A stretch of DNA of 32,216 nucleotides. Origin: an uncultured Eubacteriales bacterium (GTDB lineage: Bacteria; Bacillota; Clostridia; Christensenellales; Aristaeellaceae). The translations under genes were made by a program, and so were the position numbers. Numbering within the stretch: position 1 is the stretch's first letter; each line of letters starts with the position of its first letter. The stretch is taken from contig ONHI01000071.1 in NCBI GenBank assembly GCA_900317565.1, positions 1 to 32,216 on the forward strand, in the 5' to 3' direction. Positions 15,159 through 22,840 of the stretch are shown here, in pieces. The notes beneath the pieces were generated by a model that ran no database searches, was not told the origin of the DNA, and saw only the letters and a list, made by a program, of their open reading frames with translations.

Positions 15159-16553
15159 TTGAACGATATGGAAAAGCGCGCCCGGGAATTGACGGTGGCC
15201 TACATCGGCGGCGGGTCCCGCGGCTGGGCCTGGGGCTTCATGATGGACCTGGCGATGGATGAGAGCATGTGCGGCACCGTGCGGCTGTACGACATCGACC
15301 GCGACGCCGCCAAGCGCAACGAGATCATCGGCGGCAAGATCAGCGCCCATCCGGACGCGGTCTCCCGCTGGCAGTATGAAATCTCCGATTCCCTGAAGGA
15401 CGCGCTGACCGGCGCGGACTTCGTGGTGATCTCCATACTCCCCGGCACCTTCGAGGAGATGCGCAGTGACGTGCACCTGCCGGAGCGCGTGGGCGTCTGG
15501 CAGCCCGTGGGCGACACCGTGGGCGCAGGCGGCTTCATGCGGGCCATGCGCACCATCCCCATGTACGTGGAGATCGGCGAGGCCATCAAGGCCTACGCCC
15601 CCGAGGCCTGGGTCATCAACTACACCAACCCCATGAGCCTGTGTGTGCGCACGCTGTACCACGTGTTCCCCCAGGTCAAGGCCTTCGGCTGCTGCCACGA
15701 GGTGTTCGGTACCCAGAAGCTGCTGTGCGCCATGCTGGACAAGGAGTGCGGCATTCCCGGCGTCACCCGGCAGGAGCTGTACACCACCGTCACCGGCATC
15801 AACCACTTCACCTGGCTCACCCGGGCCAGCTACAAGGGCATGGACCTGATGCCGCTGTACGCGCAGTTCGCGGACAAATACTATGAGAGCGGCTTCGACG
15901 AGGGCGGCGACAATAACTGGATGAACAGCCACTTCAACTGCGCCCATCGGGTGAAGTTCGACCTGTTCCGCCGCTACGGCGCCATCGCCGCCGCGGGCGA
16001 CCGCCACCTGGCGGAGTTCACCGCGCCCTGGTACACCCGGGACCCGGAAACCGTGCGGGCGTGGAAGTACCAGCTGACCTCGGTGGACTGGCGCGTGAAG
16101 GACCTGGGCGACCGCATGAAGCGCTCCGACGACCTGATCAGCGGCGCGGAGCAGCTGACGCTGAAGCCCTCCGGCGAGGAGGGGCACCTGCTGCTGAAGG
16201 CCGTGATCGGCCTGGGCGACCTGGTGTCCAACGTCAACATCCCCAACCGGGGCCAGATCCCCAACCTGCCCCTGGGCAGCGTGGTGGAGACCAACGCGCT
16301 GTTCGGCATGAACCGCATCGAGCCGGTGTTCGCCGGGGCCATGCCCGCGAACATACTGCCGCTGGTGGCGCGGCACATCTACAACCAGGAGAACACGCTG
16401 ACCGCCGCGCTGAGCTGCGACAGGAAGCTGGGCTTCACCACCTTCATGAACGACCCGCAGATGGCCTTCGTCACCGCGAAGGACGGCCAGAAGTTGTTCG
16501 ACGACATGCTGGAGAACCAGCGGGCGTACCTGCCGAAGAAGTGGTTTGAATAA
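15159..16553 (+). CDS. Glycoside hydrolase family 4 enzyme (LplD/alpha-galacturonidase-like)
   Basis: An NAD- and Mn-dependent cytoplasmic glycosidase of family GH4, which works by a redox-elimination mechanism. Seen: the nucleotide-binding start AYIGGGSRGW, an acidic second strand LYDIDRDAAK, NYTNPMSLCV, the metal-ligand cysteine in GCCHEVFG and the metal-ligand histidine in GINHFTW. Length is about 464 residues, normal for GH4. The SRGWAWGFMMDLA opening recalls the LplD/alpha-galacturonidase branch more than 6-phospho-glucosidases, but substrate assignment is tentative. The start is uncertain. AGGAGG at 15145-15150 is only 2 bases from ATG 15153 and 8 bases from the in-frame TTG at 15159, so TTG is preferred. 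It converges on a rhamnose-type ABC operon. Confidence 0.9.
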   Translation: MNDMEKRARELTVAYIGGGSRGWAWGFMMDLAMDESMCGTVRLYDIDRDAAKRNEIIGGKISAHPDAVSRWQYEISDSLKDALTGADFVVISILPGTFEEMRSDVHLPERVGVWQPVGDTVGAGGFMRAMRTIPMYVEIGEAIKAYAPEAWVINYTNPMSLCVRTLYHVFPQVKAFGCCHEVFGTQKLLCAMLDKECGIPGVTRQELYTTVTGINHFTWLTRASYKGMDLMPLYAQFADKYYESGFDEGGDNNWMNSHFNCAHRVKFDLFRRYGAIAAAGDRHLAEFTAPWYTRDPETVRAWKYQLTSVDWRVKDLGDRMKRSDDLISGAEQLTLKPSGEEGHLLLKAVIGLGDLVSNVNIPNRGQIPNLPLGSVVETNALFGMNRIEPVFAGAMPANILPLVARHIYNQENTLTAALSCDRKLGFTTFMNDPQMAFVTAKDGQKLFDDMLENQRAYLPKKWFE

Positions 16554-16560
16554 GTATGTA

Positions 16561-16605
16561 GATTCATCGCTCCGCCCGGCCAAAGGCCGGGCGGAGCGAT
16601 GAATC
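16561..16605. repeat. Perfect 21-bp inverted repeat, 3-base loop
   Basis: The arms at 16561-16581 and 16585-16605 are exact reverse complements around AAA. It lies 8 bases after the GH4 stop and is followed by a second perfect hairpin. It may act as a terminator or mRNA-stabilising element. Confidence 0.85.
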
Positions 16606-16614
16606 CCCCACCGA

Positions 16615-16649
16615 AAAACCCCCGCGGGCTGCATGCCCGCGGGGGTTTT
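16615..16649. terminator. Bidirectional rho-independent terminator between GH4 and the sugar ABC operon
   Basis: A perfect 15-bp stem, AAAACCCCCGCGGGC / GCCCGCGGGGGTTTT, with a 5-base loop. A and T runs on both sides make it work for both convergent units; it sits 19 bases from the end of the minus-strand operon. Confidence 0.93.
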
Positions 16650-16668
16650 GAATTCAACGGTGCTTGAA

Positions 16669-17646
16669 TTACAGGATGTCCACCCAGGCGTCAACGGTGT
16701 CCTTGGTGAAGGAGTTCAGCTTGTTCAGGAACAGGATGGAGCCGCCGTCGTCAGACTCGGTGACTTCCAGCTCGCCCAGCTCGCCGCACTCGATCTTGTC
16801 GCCCACAGCGCCTTCGAACTCGCCCTTGACCATCGCGACAGCCGCGTAGGAGGAGGCGTAGCCCAGCTCGATGGGGTTCCACAGGAAGGTCTCATCCGCG
16901 ATGCCCGCGTCGATGAACTCCTTCATGTCGGAGGCCAGGGTCAGGCCGGTGACCTTCACGTCGCGGCCGGCGTCCTGGATGCACTTGCAGACGGCGGGGC
17001 CGCCCACGGTGGTGGGAACGATGATGCCCTTCAGATCCGGGTACTTGTCCAGCAGGCCCTGGGTCTCGTTGAAGGACTTGGTGTACTCGTCATCGCCGTA
17101 CACGGTGCCGACGTACTCGATGTTGGCATACTTCTCGTCGCCGGAATTCAGGGCCTCCTCGATGAAGGAGATCCACAGATTCTGGTTGGGAGCGGTGGCC
17201 ATGGCGGACAGGATGGCGATCTGGCCTTCGCCGCCGATGCTGTTCACCAGGGAATCCAGCTGGGTCACGCCGATCACCTGCGCAGAGGCGGGCTCGACAT
17301 CCAGGTCGCGGCCTTCGGCGTCAACCTTGGCGTCCCAGGAGATGACCTTGATGCCGGCGTCGCGGGCTTCGTTGCAGACGTCCACCAGCGCGGCGGGGTC
17401 GTTCGCGGAAATGCACAGCGCATCCACGCCCTGGGCGATGTAGTTCTCGATGATGCGGATCTGGCCGTCGGAGGAACCGTCGTCGGGACCGTCGTGCATG
17501 AACTCAAAGCCGAGCTCCTCGGCGGCCTTCTCGAAGCCGGTGACACCGGCCTGGAAGTAGGCGTTGCCGGACTGCTTGTAGACGACGCCGATGGTGATGC
17601 CTTCGCCAGCCTTCTCGGCGAACGCGGCGACGCTGAACACCAGCAT
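16669..17646 (-). CDS. Rhamnose/AI-2-type sugar ABC transporter substrate-binding protein, start codon apparently damaged
   Basis: A periplasmic-binding-protein type I (RbsB-like) solute receptor. Matches to the RhaS/LsrB branch include IIENYIAQGVDALCIS, NDPAALVDVCNEARDAGIKV, GGEGQIAILSAM and IIVPTTVGGPAVCK, plus LWNPIELGYASSYAAVAMV. The first ATG (17646) leaves only MLVFSVAAFA as a signal sequence. Upstream codons in the same frame (KRRALVLAL) would complete a normal signal peptide but have no ATG, GTG or TTG before a TAA at 17677-17679. Inserting one G after AAT (17674-17676) would restore ATG-AAA-AGG-AGG. A CTG start at 17655, 9 bases from AGGAGG, is the alternative. There is no lipobox cysteine. 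It is the last gene of the operon. Confidence 0.9.
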   Translation of the reverse strand: MLVFSVAAFAEKAGEGITIGVVYKQSGNAYFQAGVTGFEKAAEELGFEFMHDGPDDGSSDGQIRIIENYIAQGVDALCISANDPAALVDVCNEARDAGIKVISWDAKVDAEGRDLDVEPASAQVIGVTQLDSLVNSIGGEGQIAILSAMATAPNQNLWISFIEEALNSGDEKYANIEYVGTVYGDDEYTKSFNETQGLLDKYPDLKGIIVPTTVGGPAVCKCIQDAGRDVKVTGLTLASDMKEFIDAGIADETFLWNPIELGYASSYAAVAMVKGEFEGAVGDKIECGELGELEVTESDDGGSILFLNKLNSFTKDTVDAWVDIL

Positions 17647-17681
17647 CAGAGCCAGAACGAGAGCCCTCCTTTTATTTTACT

Positions 17682-17697
17682 CCGGGTTCATACCCGG
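17682..17697 (-). other. Small stem-loop between permease and binding-protein genes
   Basis: CCGGGT / ACCCGG with a 4-base loop in the 63-base gap. Such hairpins can protect mRNA ends or adjust relative expression in transporter operons; its role here is inferred. Confidence 0.35.
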
Positions 17698-17709
17698 CAG
17701 TAATCTCAG

Positions 17710-18795
17710 TTACGCTTTCGCAGCGTTGAGCTTCGCCGTCTCCGCGCGGCGCTTGGCGACCTTGCGCTTGTTCTGGATGTCCTCCACCAGGTTGGGCACC
17801 AACACGGAGAGGATCAGTATCACGCCGACGGAGAGGTTGACCGCGGAATCCGGGAAGCCGAACAGCGTGCCCAGGCCGAACTTCACCACGCCGAATATGA
17901 CCAGCGAGAGGGTCGCGCCGATGACGCTGCCCTTGCCGCCGTCGGTGGAGAAGCCGCCCAGCACCGCCGCCGCGATGGCATACATGTGGTAGCCGTCCAT
18001 GATGTCCGCCTTGACGGAGGAGGACGAATTGCCCACGAAGAATATGCCGGTCAGCGCGCTCATGAAGCCCGCGATCACGAAGCACCAGAACTTGATCATG
18101 TCCACCCGCACGCCGGAATAATAGGTGGCGGCGGCGTTGGTGCCGATGGCGAATATCTTGCGGCCGTTGCCGGTCTGGTGCAGCCAGAAATAGAACACCA
18201 CGGCCAATACGAGGTAGATCGGTATTGAAATCGGAATTTGCAGCTCGCCGATCTTCAGCAGCTGGTTCAGGTTGCTCAGGGACTTGAAGGTGGGGTCCTT
18301 GAAGGTCAGCGTATCACCGCCGATCAGCAGATAGCTGAACCCGCGGAAGAACAGCTGGGTCGCCAGCGTGATGATCATCGGGAAGAGCTCCTTGAAGCGC
18401 GTGATCAGAAAGCCGTTCAGCGCGCCGCACAGGCTGCCCACCAGCAGGCAGGCCAGCAGCGCCACGACCAGCGCCATGGGGCTGCCGTTCTCGCTGGCGC
18501 CCGCCAGCTTGTTGTAGGTCACGCCCAGCGTCACCACGCTCAGCGTGCCGATGGCGCCCACGGAGATGTCGATGTCGCCCATGGCCAGGATCAGCATCAT
18601 GCCCAGCGTCATGAAGCTGTACAGGAAGTAGGGCCGCATGCTGCGCAGCACGTTGGCGAAGTAGAATATCGGCTTCTTCTGCGCGCCGGCGGCGATGCGG
18701 GAAGCGTCGGTGATCTTGAACACCGCGCACATCACGACCAGCAGTATGATGAGGAAGAATTCCCAGCTTTTCAGAAATGATTTCAGCTTCTGCAT
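17710..18795 (-). CDS. Sugar ABC transporter permease (RbsC/RhaQ type)
   Basis: A 361-residue membrane permease of the BPD_transp_2 (RbsC) family with about ten hydrophobic segments. Typical sequences include MLILAMGDIDISVGAIG (ligand-channel region near residue 70) and AVLGGFSTDGGKGSVIGA near residue 280. With the neighbouring permease it should form the membrane channel for a pentose or deoxyhexose importer. Its ATG shares one base with the stop of the preceding permease gene, indicating translational coupling. The C-terminus is basic (KRKVAKRRAETAKL). Similarity to RhaP/RhaQ and LsrC/LsrD follows from operon context and is not proof of rhamnose as substrate. Confidence 0.92.
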   Translation of the reverse strand: MQKLKSFLKSWEFFLIILLVVMCAVFKITDASRIAAGAQKKPIFYFANVLRSMRPYFLYSFMTLGMMLILAMGDIDISVGAIGTLSVVTLGVTYNKLAGASENGSPMALVVALLACLLVGSLCGALNGFLITRFKELFPMIITLATQLFFRGFSYLLIGGDTLTFKDPTFKSLSNLNQLLKIGELQIPISIPIYLVLAVVFYFWLHQTGNGRKIFAIGTNAAATYYSGVRVDMIKFWCFVIAGFMSALTGIFFVGNSSSSVKADIMDGYHMYAIAAAVLGGFSTDGGKGSVIGATLSLVIFGVVKFGLGTLFGFPDSAVNLSVGVILILSVLVPNLVEDIQNKRKVAKRRAETAKLNAAKA

Positions 18796-19808
18796 CAGAT
18801 ATTCCTCCTTGCCAGGTCCTGCCGCTCGGCCACGCGCTGCAGTATGACGTTCAGCAGTATGGCCACCAGCAGCAGTATGCCCTTGATGAACTCGGTGATC
18901 ATGGAATTGCCGATGCCCATCTGGGGGATGGCGCTGTCGATGGTGGCGATCATCACCGCGCCGATGACCACGCCGGAGATCTTGCCATAGCCGCCGGTGA
19001 CCGACACGCCGCCCAGCACGCAGGCCGCGATGGTGAACATCTCGTCGCCCAGGGCCGAGCCCTTTTCAATGGCGGCGTAGAAGGCCAGCCACATGATGCC
19101 CGCCAGGCCCGCGGTCGCGCCGCAGATGGTGTGGGCCAGCACGCGGATGCGGTTGATCGGCACGCCGCGCATCTGGGCCGCCTCGGCGTTGGAGCCGACG
19201 GCGTACAGGTTGCGCCCCGTGCGGGTGTACTTCAAAAACAGGCCGGTGAGCACCACCACCAGTATCGCCAGCCACACCAGGAAGGGCAGGCCCAGGAAGG
19301 AATGGTTGATCAGGCTGTCCTTGAAGCCTTGGGTCAGCTGGGTCGGGTTGATCTTGTTCATGCCCAGCAGCCATTCCATGGGGATCAGCGCCCGGACGAT
19401 GTAGCTGGTGGACAGCGTGACGATCAGCGCGATGACGCGCCCGTAGCTCATCAGCACGCCGTTGATCGCGCCGACCACCGCGCCGATGGCGATGCCCAAC
19501 AGGAACATCACGAGTGTGGATTGTATCGCCCCGGTGCTCATCAGCTTGCCCGCCACCGCGCCGGCGAAGGCCAGTATGGCGGTGATGGAGATGTCGATGG
19601 AGCCGATCAGCAGCACGCACAGCATGCCGCAGCACATGACCATGTTGATGGAGCCGTTCTTCAATACGTTCAGCCAGCTCTTGCCCACATAGCCGGGCAC
19701 CCGGATGCTGACCACGATCAGCAGCAGCGCCAGCACCGCCAGCAGGGGAATTTCACGATGCTCGATCAGTATGGAATAGATCGGCTTGCGCTCTTTCTTC
19801 GTCTGCAT
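18795..19808 (-). CDS. Sugar ABC transporter permease (RbsC/RhaP type)
   Basis: A 337-residue BPD_transp_2 family permease with about nine to ten hydrophobic segments. Family motifs include VLLIGSIDISITAILAFAGA, TGRNLYAVGSNAEAAQMRGV and ACVLGGVSVTGGYGKISG. It is paralogous to the following permease, consistent with a heterodimeric channel. It begins 15 bases after the ATPase gene with a G-rich ribosome binding site (GAGGGGGGATAGGG) and ends overlapping the next gene by one base. The N-terminus is charged and cytoplasmic (MQTKKERKPIYSIL). Confidence 0.92.
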   Translation of the reverse strand: MQTKKERKPIYSILIEHREIPLLAVLALLLIVVSIRVPGYVGKSWLNVLKNGSINMVMCCGMLCVLLIGSIDISITAILAFAGAVAGKLMSTGAIQSTLVMFLLGIAIGAVVGAINGVLMSYGRVIALIVTLSTSYIVRALIPMEWLLGMNKINPTQLTQGFKDSLINHSFLGLPFLVWLAILVVVLTGLFLKYTRTGRNLYAVGSNAEAAQMRGVPINRIRVLAHTICGATAGLAGIMWLAFYAAIEKGSALGDEMFTIAACVLGGVSVTGGYGKISGVVIGAVMIATIDSAIPQMGIGNSMITEFIKGILLLVAILLNVILQRVAERQDLARRNI

Positions 19809-19823
19809 CTTCCCTATCCCCCC

Positions 19824-21323
19824 TCACTTCTTCTGCGGCATGGCCGCGTGCAGTATGTCGTCCTGGGTCAGGCCCTTGGTGTCGGTGAATTCCTTTGTCA
19901 CCTTGCCCTCGCTCATCACATAGATGCGGTCGGACATGTTGATGACCTCCGGCAGCTCCGAGGAGATCATCAGTATGCCCAGGCCCTGGCTGGCCAGGTC
20001 GGACATGATCTCATAGATGGCCGCCTTGGAGCCCACGTCCACGCCCTTGGTGGGCTCGTCCAGTATGATCACCTGGGGCTCCGCCGCCAGCTGCTTGGCG
20101 ACGACCACCTTTTGCTGGTTGCCGCCGGAGAGCGCGCCGGTGTGGGTGTCCGTGGTGGGGGCCTTGATGGCCAACAGGTCCTTCATGCGGTTGGACAGCT
20201 CGTATTCCTTGCCGCGGTTGATGAATATGCCGTTCTGGCACTTGTCCATCACCGACAGGGAGATGTTGTGGTTGATGGACCAGGAGAGCAGCAGGCCCTC
20301 CTTCTGACGGTTCTCGGGCAGCATGCCCAGGCCCCGGGCCATCATCTGGGTGGGCGTCTGGTCGTGGACCTCCTCGCCCTTGAATATGATCTTGCCGGAA
20401 TCGGGCCTGGTGACGCCGAACACCGATTCCATGACCTCCGTGCGGCCCGCGCCCACCAGGCCGGTCAGGCCCACGATCTCGCCGGAGCGCACCGTCATGT
20501 TGATGTCGCGGTAAAAGCCCGTGCGGGTCAGGTTTTCCAGCTTCAAAAGCTCCGCGCCCACCTTGGTCTGCTTCTTCGGGAACAGCTGGGTGATCTCGCG
20601 GCCCACCATGTGGTGCACCAGGAAGGGCTGGTCCACCTCGCTGAGCAGCCAGGAGCCGATGTACTGGGCGTCGCGGAACACGGTCACCCGGTCCGCCAGG
20701 CCGAAGATATCCTCGAACCTGTGGGAGATCAGTATGATGCCCACGCCCTGGTCCCGCAGGCGGCGGGCGATGGCATACAGGTCCTCGGCCTCGCGCTGGG
20801 ACAGGGAGGCCGTGGGCTCGTCCATGATCAGTATCTTGGCGTTCATCGACAGCGCCTTGGCGATCTCCACCAGCTGCTGCTGGCCGACGGTCAGCGAGCC
20901 CACAGAGGCCGTGGGGCTGAGGTTCGCGTCGATGGAATCCAGCAGCTTCTTCGCCTCGCGGTTCATCTTCGGCCAGTCGATGAAGGGGCCGATCTTGAAT
21001 TCGTGGCCGATGAATATGTTTTCCGCCACGGACAGGTCGGGATAGGAGGCCGCGTGCTGGTAGATGGCCGCGATGCCCCGCTCCTGGGCGGTGATGGGGT
21101 CGGTCATGACCACCTTTTCACCGTTCAGTATGATCTCGCCGCCGTCCGGCTGGTGCACGCCGGTCAGCGTCTTGATGAACGTGGATTTTCCGGCGCCGTT
21201 TTCGCCCACCAGCGCGTGTATCTCCCCCGCCTTCAGGTTGAAATGCACGTTGTCCAGCGCCTTGACGCCCGGGAAGATCTTGGTGATCCCGTTCATCTCC
21301 AGTATGTATTCCGAACCCGGCAT
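19824..21323 (-). CDS. Sugar ABC transporter ATP-binding protein (RbsA/RhaT/LsrA type)
   Basis: A 499-residue tandem ATPase of the CUT2 class that powers monosaccharide import. The first half has Walker A GENGAGKST, a TVGQQQLVEIAK signature and Walker B ILIMDEPTASLS. The second half has the usual degenerate P-loop (GLVGAGRTEVMES), [16 protein letters not shown] and VIILDEPTKGVDVG. GGAGG lies 8 bases before ATG. It is first in a four-gene operon whose order (ATPase, permease, permease, binding protein) is that of lsrACDB, and whose binding protein resembles RhaS/LsrB. The promoter is about 60 bases upstream. Confidence 0.95.
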   Translation of the reverse strand: MPGSEYILEMNGITKIFPGVKALDNVHFNLKAGEIHALVGENGAGKSTFIKTLTGVHQPDGGEIILNGEKVVMTDPITAQERGIAAIYQHAASYPDLSVAENIFIGHEFKIGPFIDWPKMNREAKKLLDSIDANLSPTASVGSLTVGQQQLVEIAKALSMNAKILIMDEPTASLSQREAEDLYAIARRLRDQGVGIILISHRFEDIFGLADRVTVFRDAQYIGSWLLSEVDQPFLVHHMVGREITQLFPKKQTKVGAELLKLENLTRTGFYRDINMTVRSGEIVGLTGLVGAGRTEVMESVFGVTRPDSGKIIFKGEEVHDQTPTQMMARGLGMLPENRQKEGLLLSWSINHNISLSVMDKCQNGIFINRGKEYELSNRMKDLLAIKAPTTDTHTGALSGGNQQKVVVAKQLAAEPQVIILDEPTKGVDVGSKAAIYEIMSDLASQGLGILMISSELPEVINMSDRIYVMSEGKVTKEFTDTKGLTQDDILHAAMPQKK

Positions 21324-21384
21324 CTTTCCGCCTCCGTTCCGCTCCGGGCTTTAATTCGCCCGACAGTCTCATTCAATATAAACT

Positions 21385-21414
21385 ATTATAACGCGATATT
21401 GAGCAACCTGTCAA
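21385..21414 (-). promoter_or_regulatory. Promoter of the rhamnose-type ABC operon
   Basis: On the minus strand, TTGACA (21409-21414) and TATAAT (21385-21390) are separated by 18 bases. Both hexamers are perfect. The leader before the ATPase start is about 55 bases. Confidence 0.82.
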
Positions 21415-21499
21415 GAATAATCGTTCATTTATGTGCGATCGAACGGTATTCGCAAGGATTTGTCACGGCAAAGTTGGCAAAAAGTATGTTTTTTGTAAT

Positions 21500-21531
21500 A
21501 AAAATGTCCCGCGGGCATTGTCCGCGGGATC
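21500..21531 (-). terminator. Terminator of the GNAT-CAT unit
   Basis: Stem TCCCGCGG / CCGCGGGA with a 7-base loop, followed on the minus strand by TTTTTATTA. It lies 15 bases after the stop of the acetyltransferase gene. Confidence 0.85.
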
Positions 21532-21545
21532 CTGTTCATTCATAT

Positions 21546-22187
21546 TCATTCATTTCCGGTCAGTCGCGCGATCTCCGCGCCGATGTTCCCGAAGAAATGG
21601 GCCGCCTGGAGGCCGTCCACCAGGCCGTGGTGGGCCAGCAGCGTCACGGGCATCATCAGCCGCCCGCGGAAGTCCTGCTCGTATTTGCCCCAGGAGATCC
21701 GGGGGTTGGATTCGTCCCCGCCGGCGGTGGGCTGGACGAGCTGGGTGTATTTGAGCCAGGGCAGCGACGTGACGAAGTACAGCCCCTCCACGTCGTCGTC
21801 CTCCTCGATGGAGGCCTCCCGGCGGCAGGCCTGCCGCCGCGCCTCGGCATAAGGCAGGTATTCCGCCCAGGGCATGTCGTGGTAGAGGGTGCAATAGCCG
21901 TAGGTGCCGTCCTCCCGCAGCTCCACGTGGCTGGTGCCGCAGGCGTCGTACTCCACGATGGCCCCGTCCCGTATGCGCTGGCGCAGCTGGGGCACGGCGT
22001 TGGCCGCCCGGGCCGCCACGCGCATGAACGCCAGGTAGAAGGAACAGCCCTCCGCCTTGCAGAACGCCCGCAGCGCCGTCACGTCCACGTCTGCGGTGAC
22101 GCCCAGCATCGGGCTTTGCAGCGAGCGGAAGTAGTCGAAGTGGGCCCGTCGGGGATAGCGGTCCATGTCGATGAAGCGGTATTTCAT
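21546..22187 (-). CDS. Chloramphenicol acetyltransferase-like protein (CAT type A fold)
   Basis: A 213-residue acetyl-CoA-dependent O-acetyltransferase of the trimeric CAT fold. The N-terminus FIDMDRYPRRAHFDYF matches the CAT consensus. The active-site motif HHxxxDG is intact (HHGLVDG, residues 186-192), with the catalytic histidine at 187. Many chromosomal CAT-like proteins in Firmicutes have unknown substrates, so drug resistance should not be assumed. The ATG overlaps the preceding GNAT gene stop by four bases, so the two are translated together. A strong terminator follows. Confidence 0.88.
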   Translation of the reverse strand: MKYRFIDMDRYPRRAHFDYFRSLQSPMLGVTADVDVTALRAFCKAEGCSFYLAFMRVAARAANAVPQLRQRIRDGAIVEYDACGTSHVELREDGTYGYCTLYHDMPWAEYLPYAEARRQACRREASIEEDDDVEGLYFVTSLPWLKYTQLVQPTAGGDESNPRISWGKYEQDFRGRLMMPVTLLAHHGLVDGLQAAHFFGNIGAEIARLTGNE

Positions 22188-22615
22188 GAGGTCCTCCGTA
22201 TGTCCTTGGTCATCACCAGCTCCAGCGGCTGCTCATAGCCGGGAACCGTCACCGTGAAGCCGCCCGCGTCGGCGTAGCCCAGCTTACGGTAGAAGTGCTG
22301 GGCGGTCTCGTCCACCTGGGTGGAGGTCATGACCATGCCGTGGCCCGCCGCGCGCATGTCGTCCTCCCAGCGCCGCATCAGCGCCCGGCCCAGTCCCCCG
22401 CCCCGGTGGGCGGCGTCGACGTACAGCAGCGTGCAGAAGGGCACGGCGTCCCAGAACAGGTTCCAGCGCAGAAGGCCCGCGGGCGCGCCGTCCTCCAGCG
22501 CCACGTAGCACTCCCCCGCCGCCGCCTTGCGCAGGAACAGCTCCTGGGAGATGTGGCCGTCCAGGGATCGCCAGAAGGGCCAGTCGGAGGGGATTGCGGG
22601 GCGAATGGCAGGCAT
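22184..22615 (-). CDS. GNAT family N-acetyltransferase
   Basis: A 143-residue acetyltransferase of the GNAT fold. The acetyl-CoA pyrophosphate loop is present as HRGGGLGRALMRRWED after the core strand CTLLYVDAA, and the C-terminal HFYRKLGYADAGGF is typical. The substrate is unknown. The start at 22615 (MPAIRPAIPSDW) is chosen for its GGGAGG site 8 bases upstream. A longer frame to 22816 would run through a cluster of hairpin repeats. It is coupled to the CAT-like gene by a four-base overlap, suggesting a shared modification role. Confidence 0.9.
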   Translation of the reverse strand: MPAIRPAIPSDWPFWRSLDGHISQELFLRKAAAGECYVALEDGAPAGLLRWNLFWDAVPFCTLLYVDAAHRGGGLGRALMRRWEDDMRAAGHGMVMTSTQVDETAQHFYRKLGYADAGGFTVTVPGYEQPLELVMTKDIRRTS

Positions 22616-22640
22616 GGCGTTTCCTCCCTTGAGAATGGAA

Positions 22641-22769
22641 TTGCCCTGAGGGCAACGGGGAGCCCCATCGGCCCTTCGGGCCACTTCCCCACTGCGGTGG
22701 GGAAGCAACATCGGACCTCCGCGACCCAAAAGCCTCCCCATCGCAATGGGGAGGGGGCCCGCTTGCGGG
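22641..22769. repeat. Cluster of five intergenic hairpins
   Basis: Perfect short inverted repeats occur in series: 22641-22655 (TTGCCC arms), 22670-22682 (GGCCC arms), 22684-22705 (CTTCCCCAC arms), 22733-22754 (CCTCCCCAT arms) and 22758-22769 (CCCGC arms). Such clustered palindromes resemble REP/BIME-type dispersed elements. No gene is seen between 22616 and 22840. Confidence 0.7.
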
Positions 22770-22797
22770 GGTGGGGCTCCTCTCGGTATAATTGAGC

Positions 22798-22827
22798 AAA
22801 GGACCCCGTTGCGCAACGGGGTCCTTT
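22798..22827. terminator. Perfect palindromic terminator after pfp
   Basis: AAAGGACCCCGTTGC and its exact reverse complement lie back to back, 13 bases beyond the pfp stop on the minus strand. A loop would form at the central GCGC. T-runs are short. Confidence 0.75.
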
Positions 22828-22840
22828 GGTGGTGATCGGC

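Noticed and set aside
18777-22238. Very long plus-strand frame opposite the sugar ABC operon
   Set aside because: It is rich in His, Gln, Asp and Gly from the complement of real genes, crosses two promoters and a terminator, and no domain is seen.
21546-22615. Acquired antibiotic-resistance cassette (CAT plus acetyltransferase)
   Set aside because: No mobile element, no change in base composition and chromosomal CAT-like proteins are common; resistance is not supported.
22616-22816. N-terminal extension of the GNAT protein
   Set aside because: It translates the hairpin cluster; the family N-terminus and ribosome binding site support 22615.
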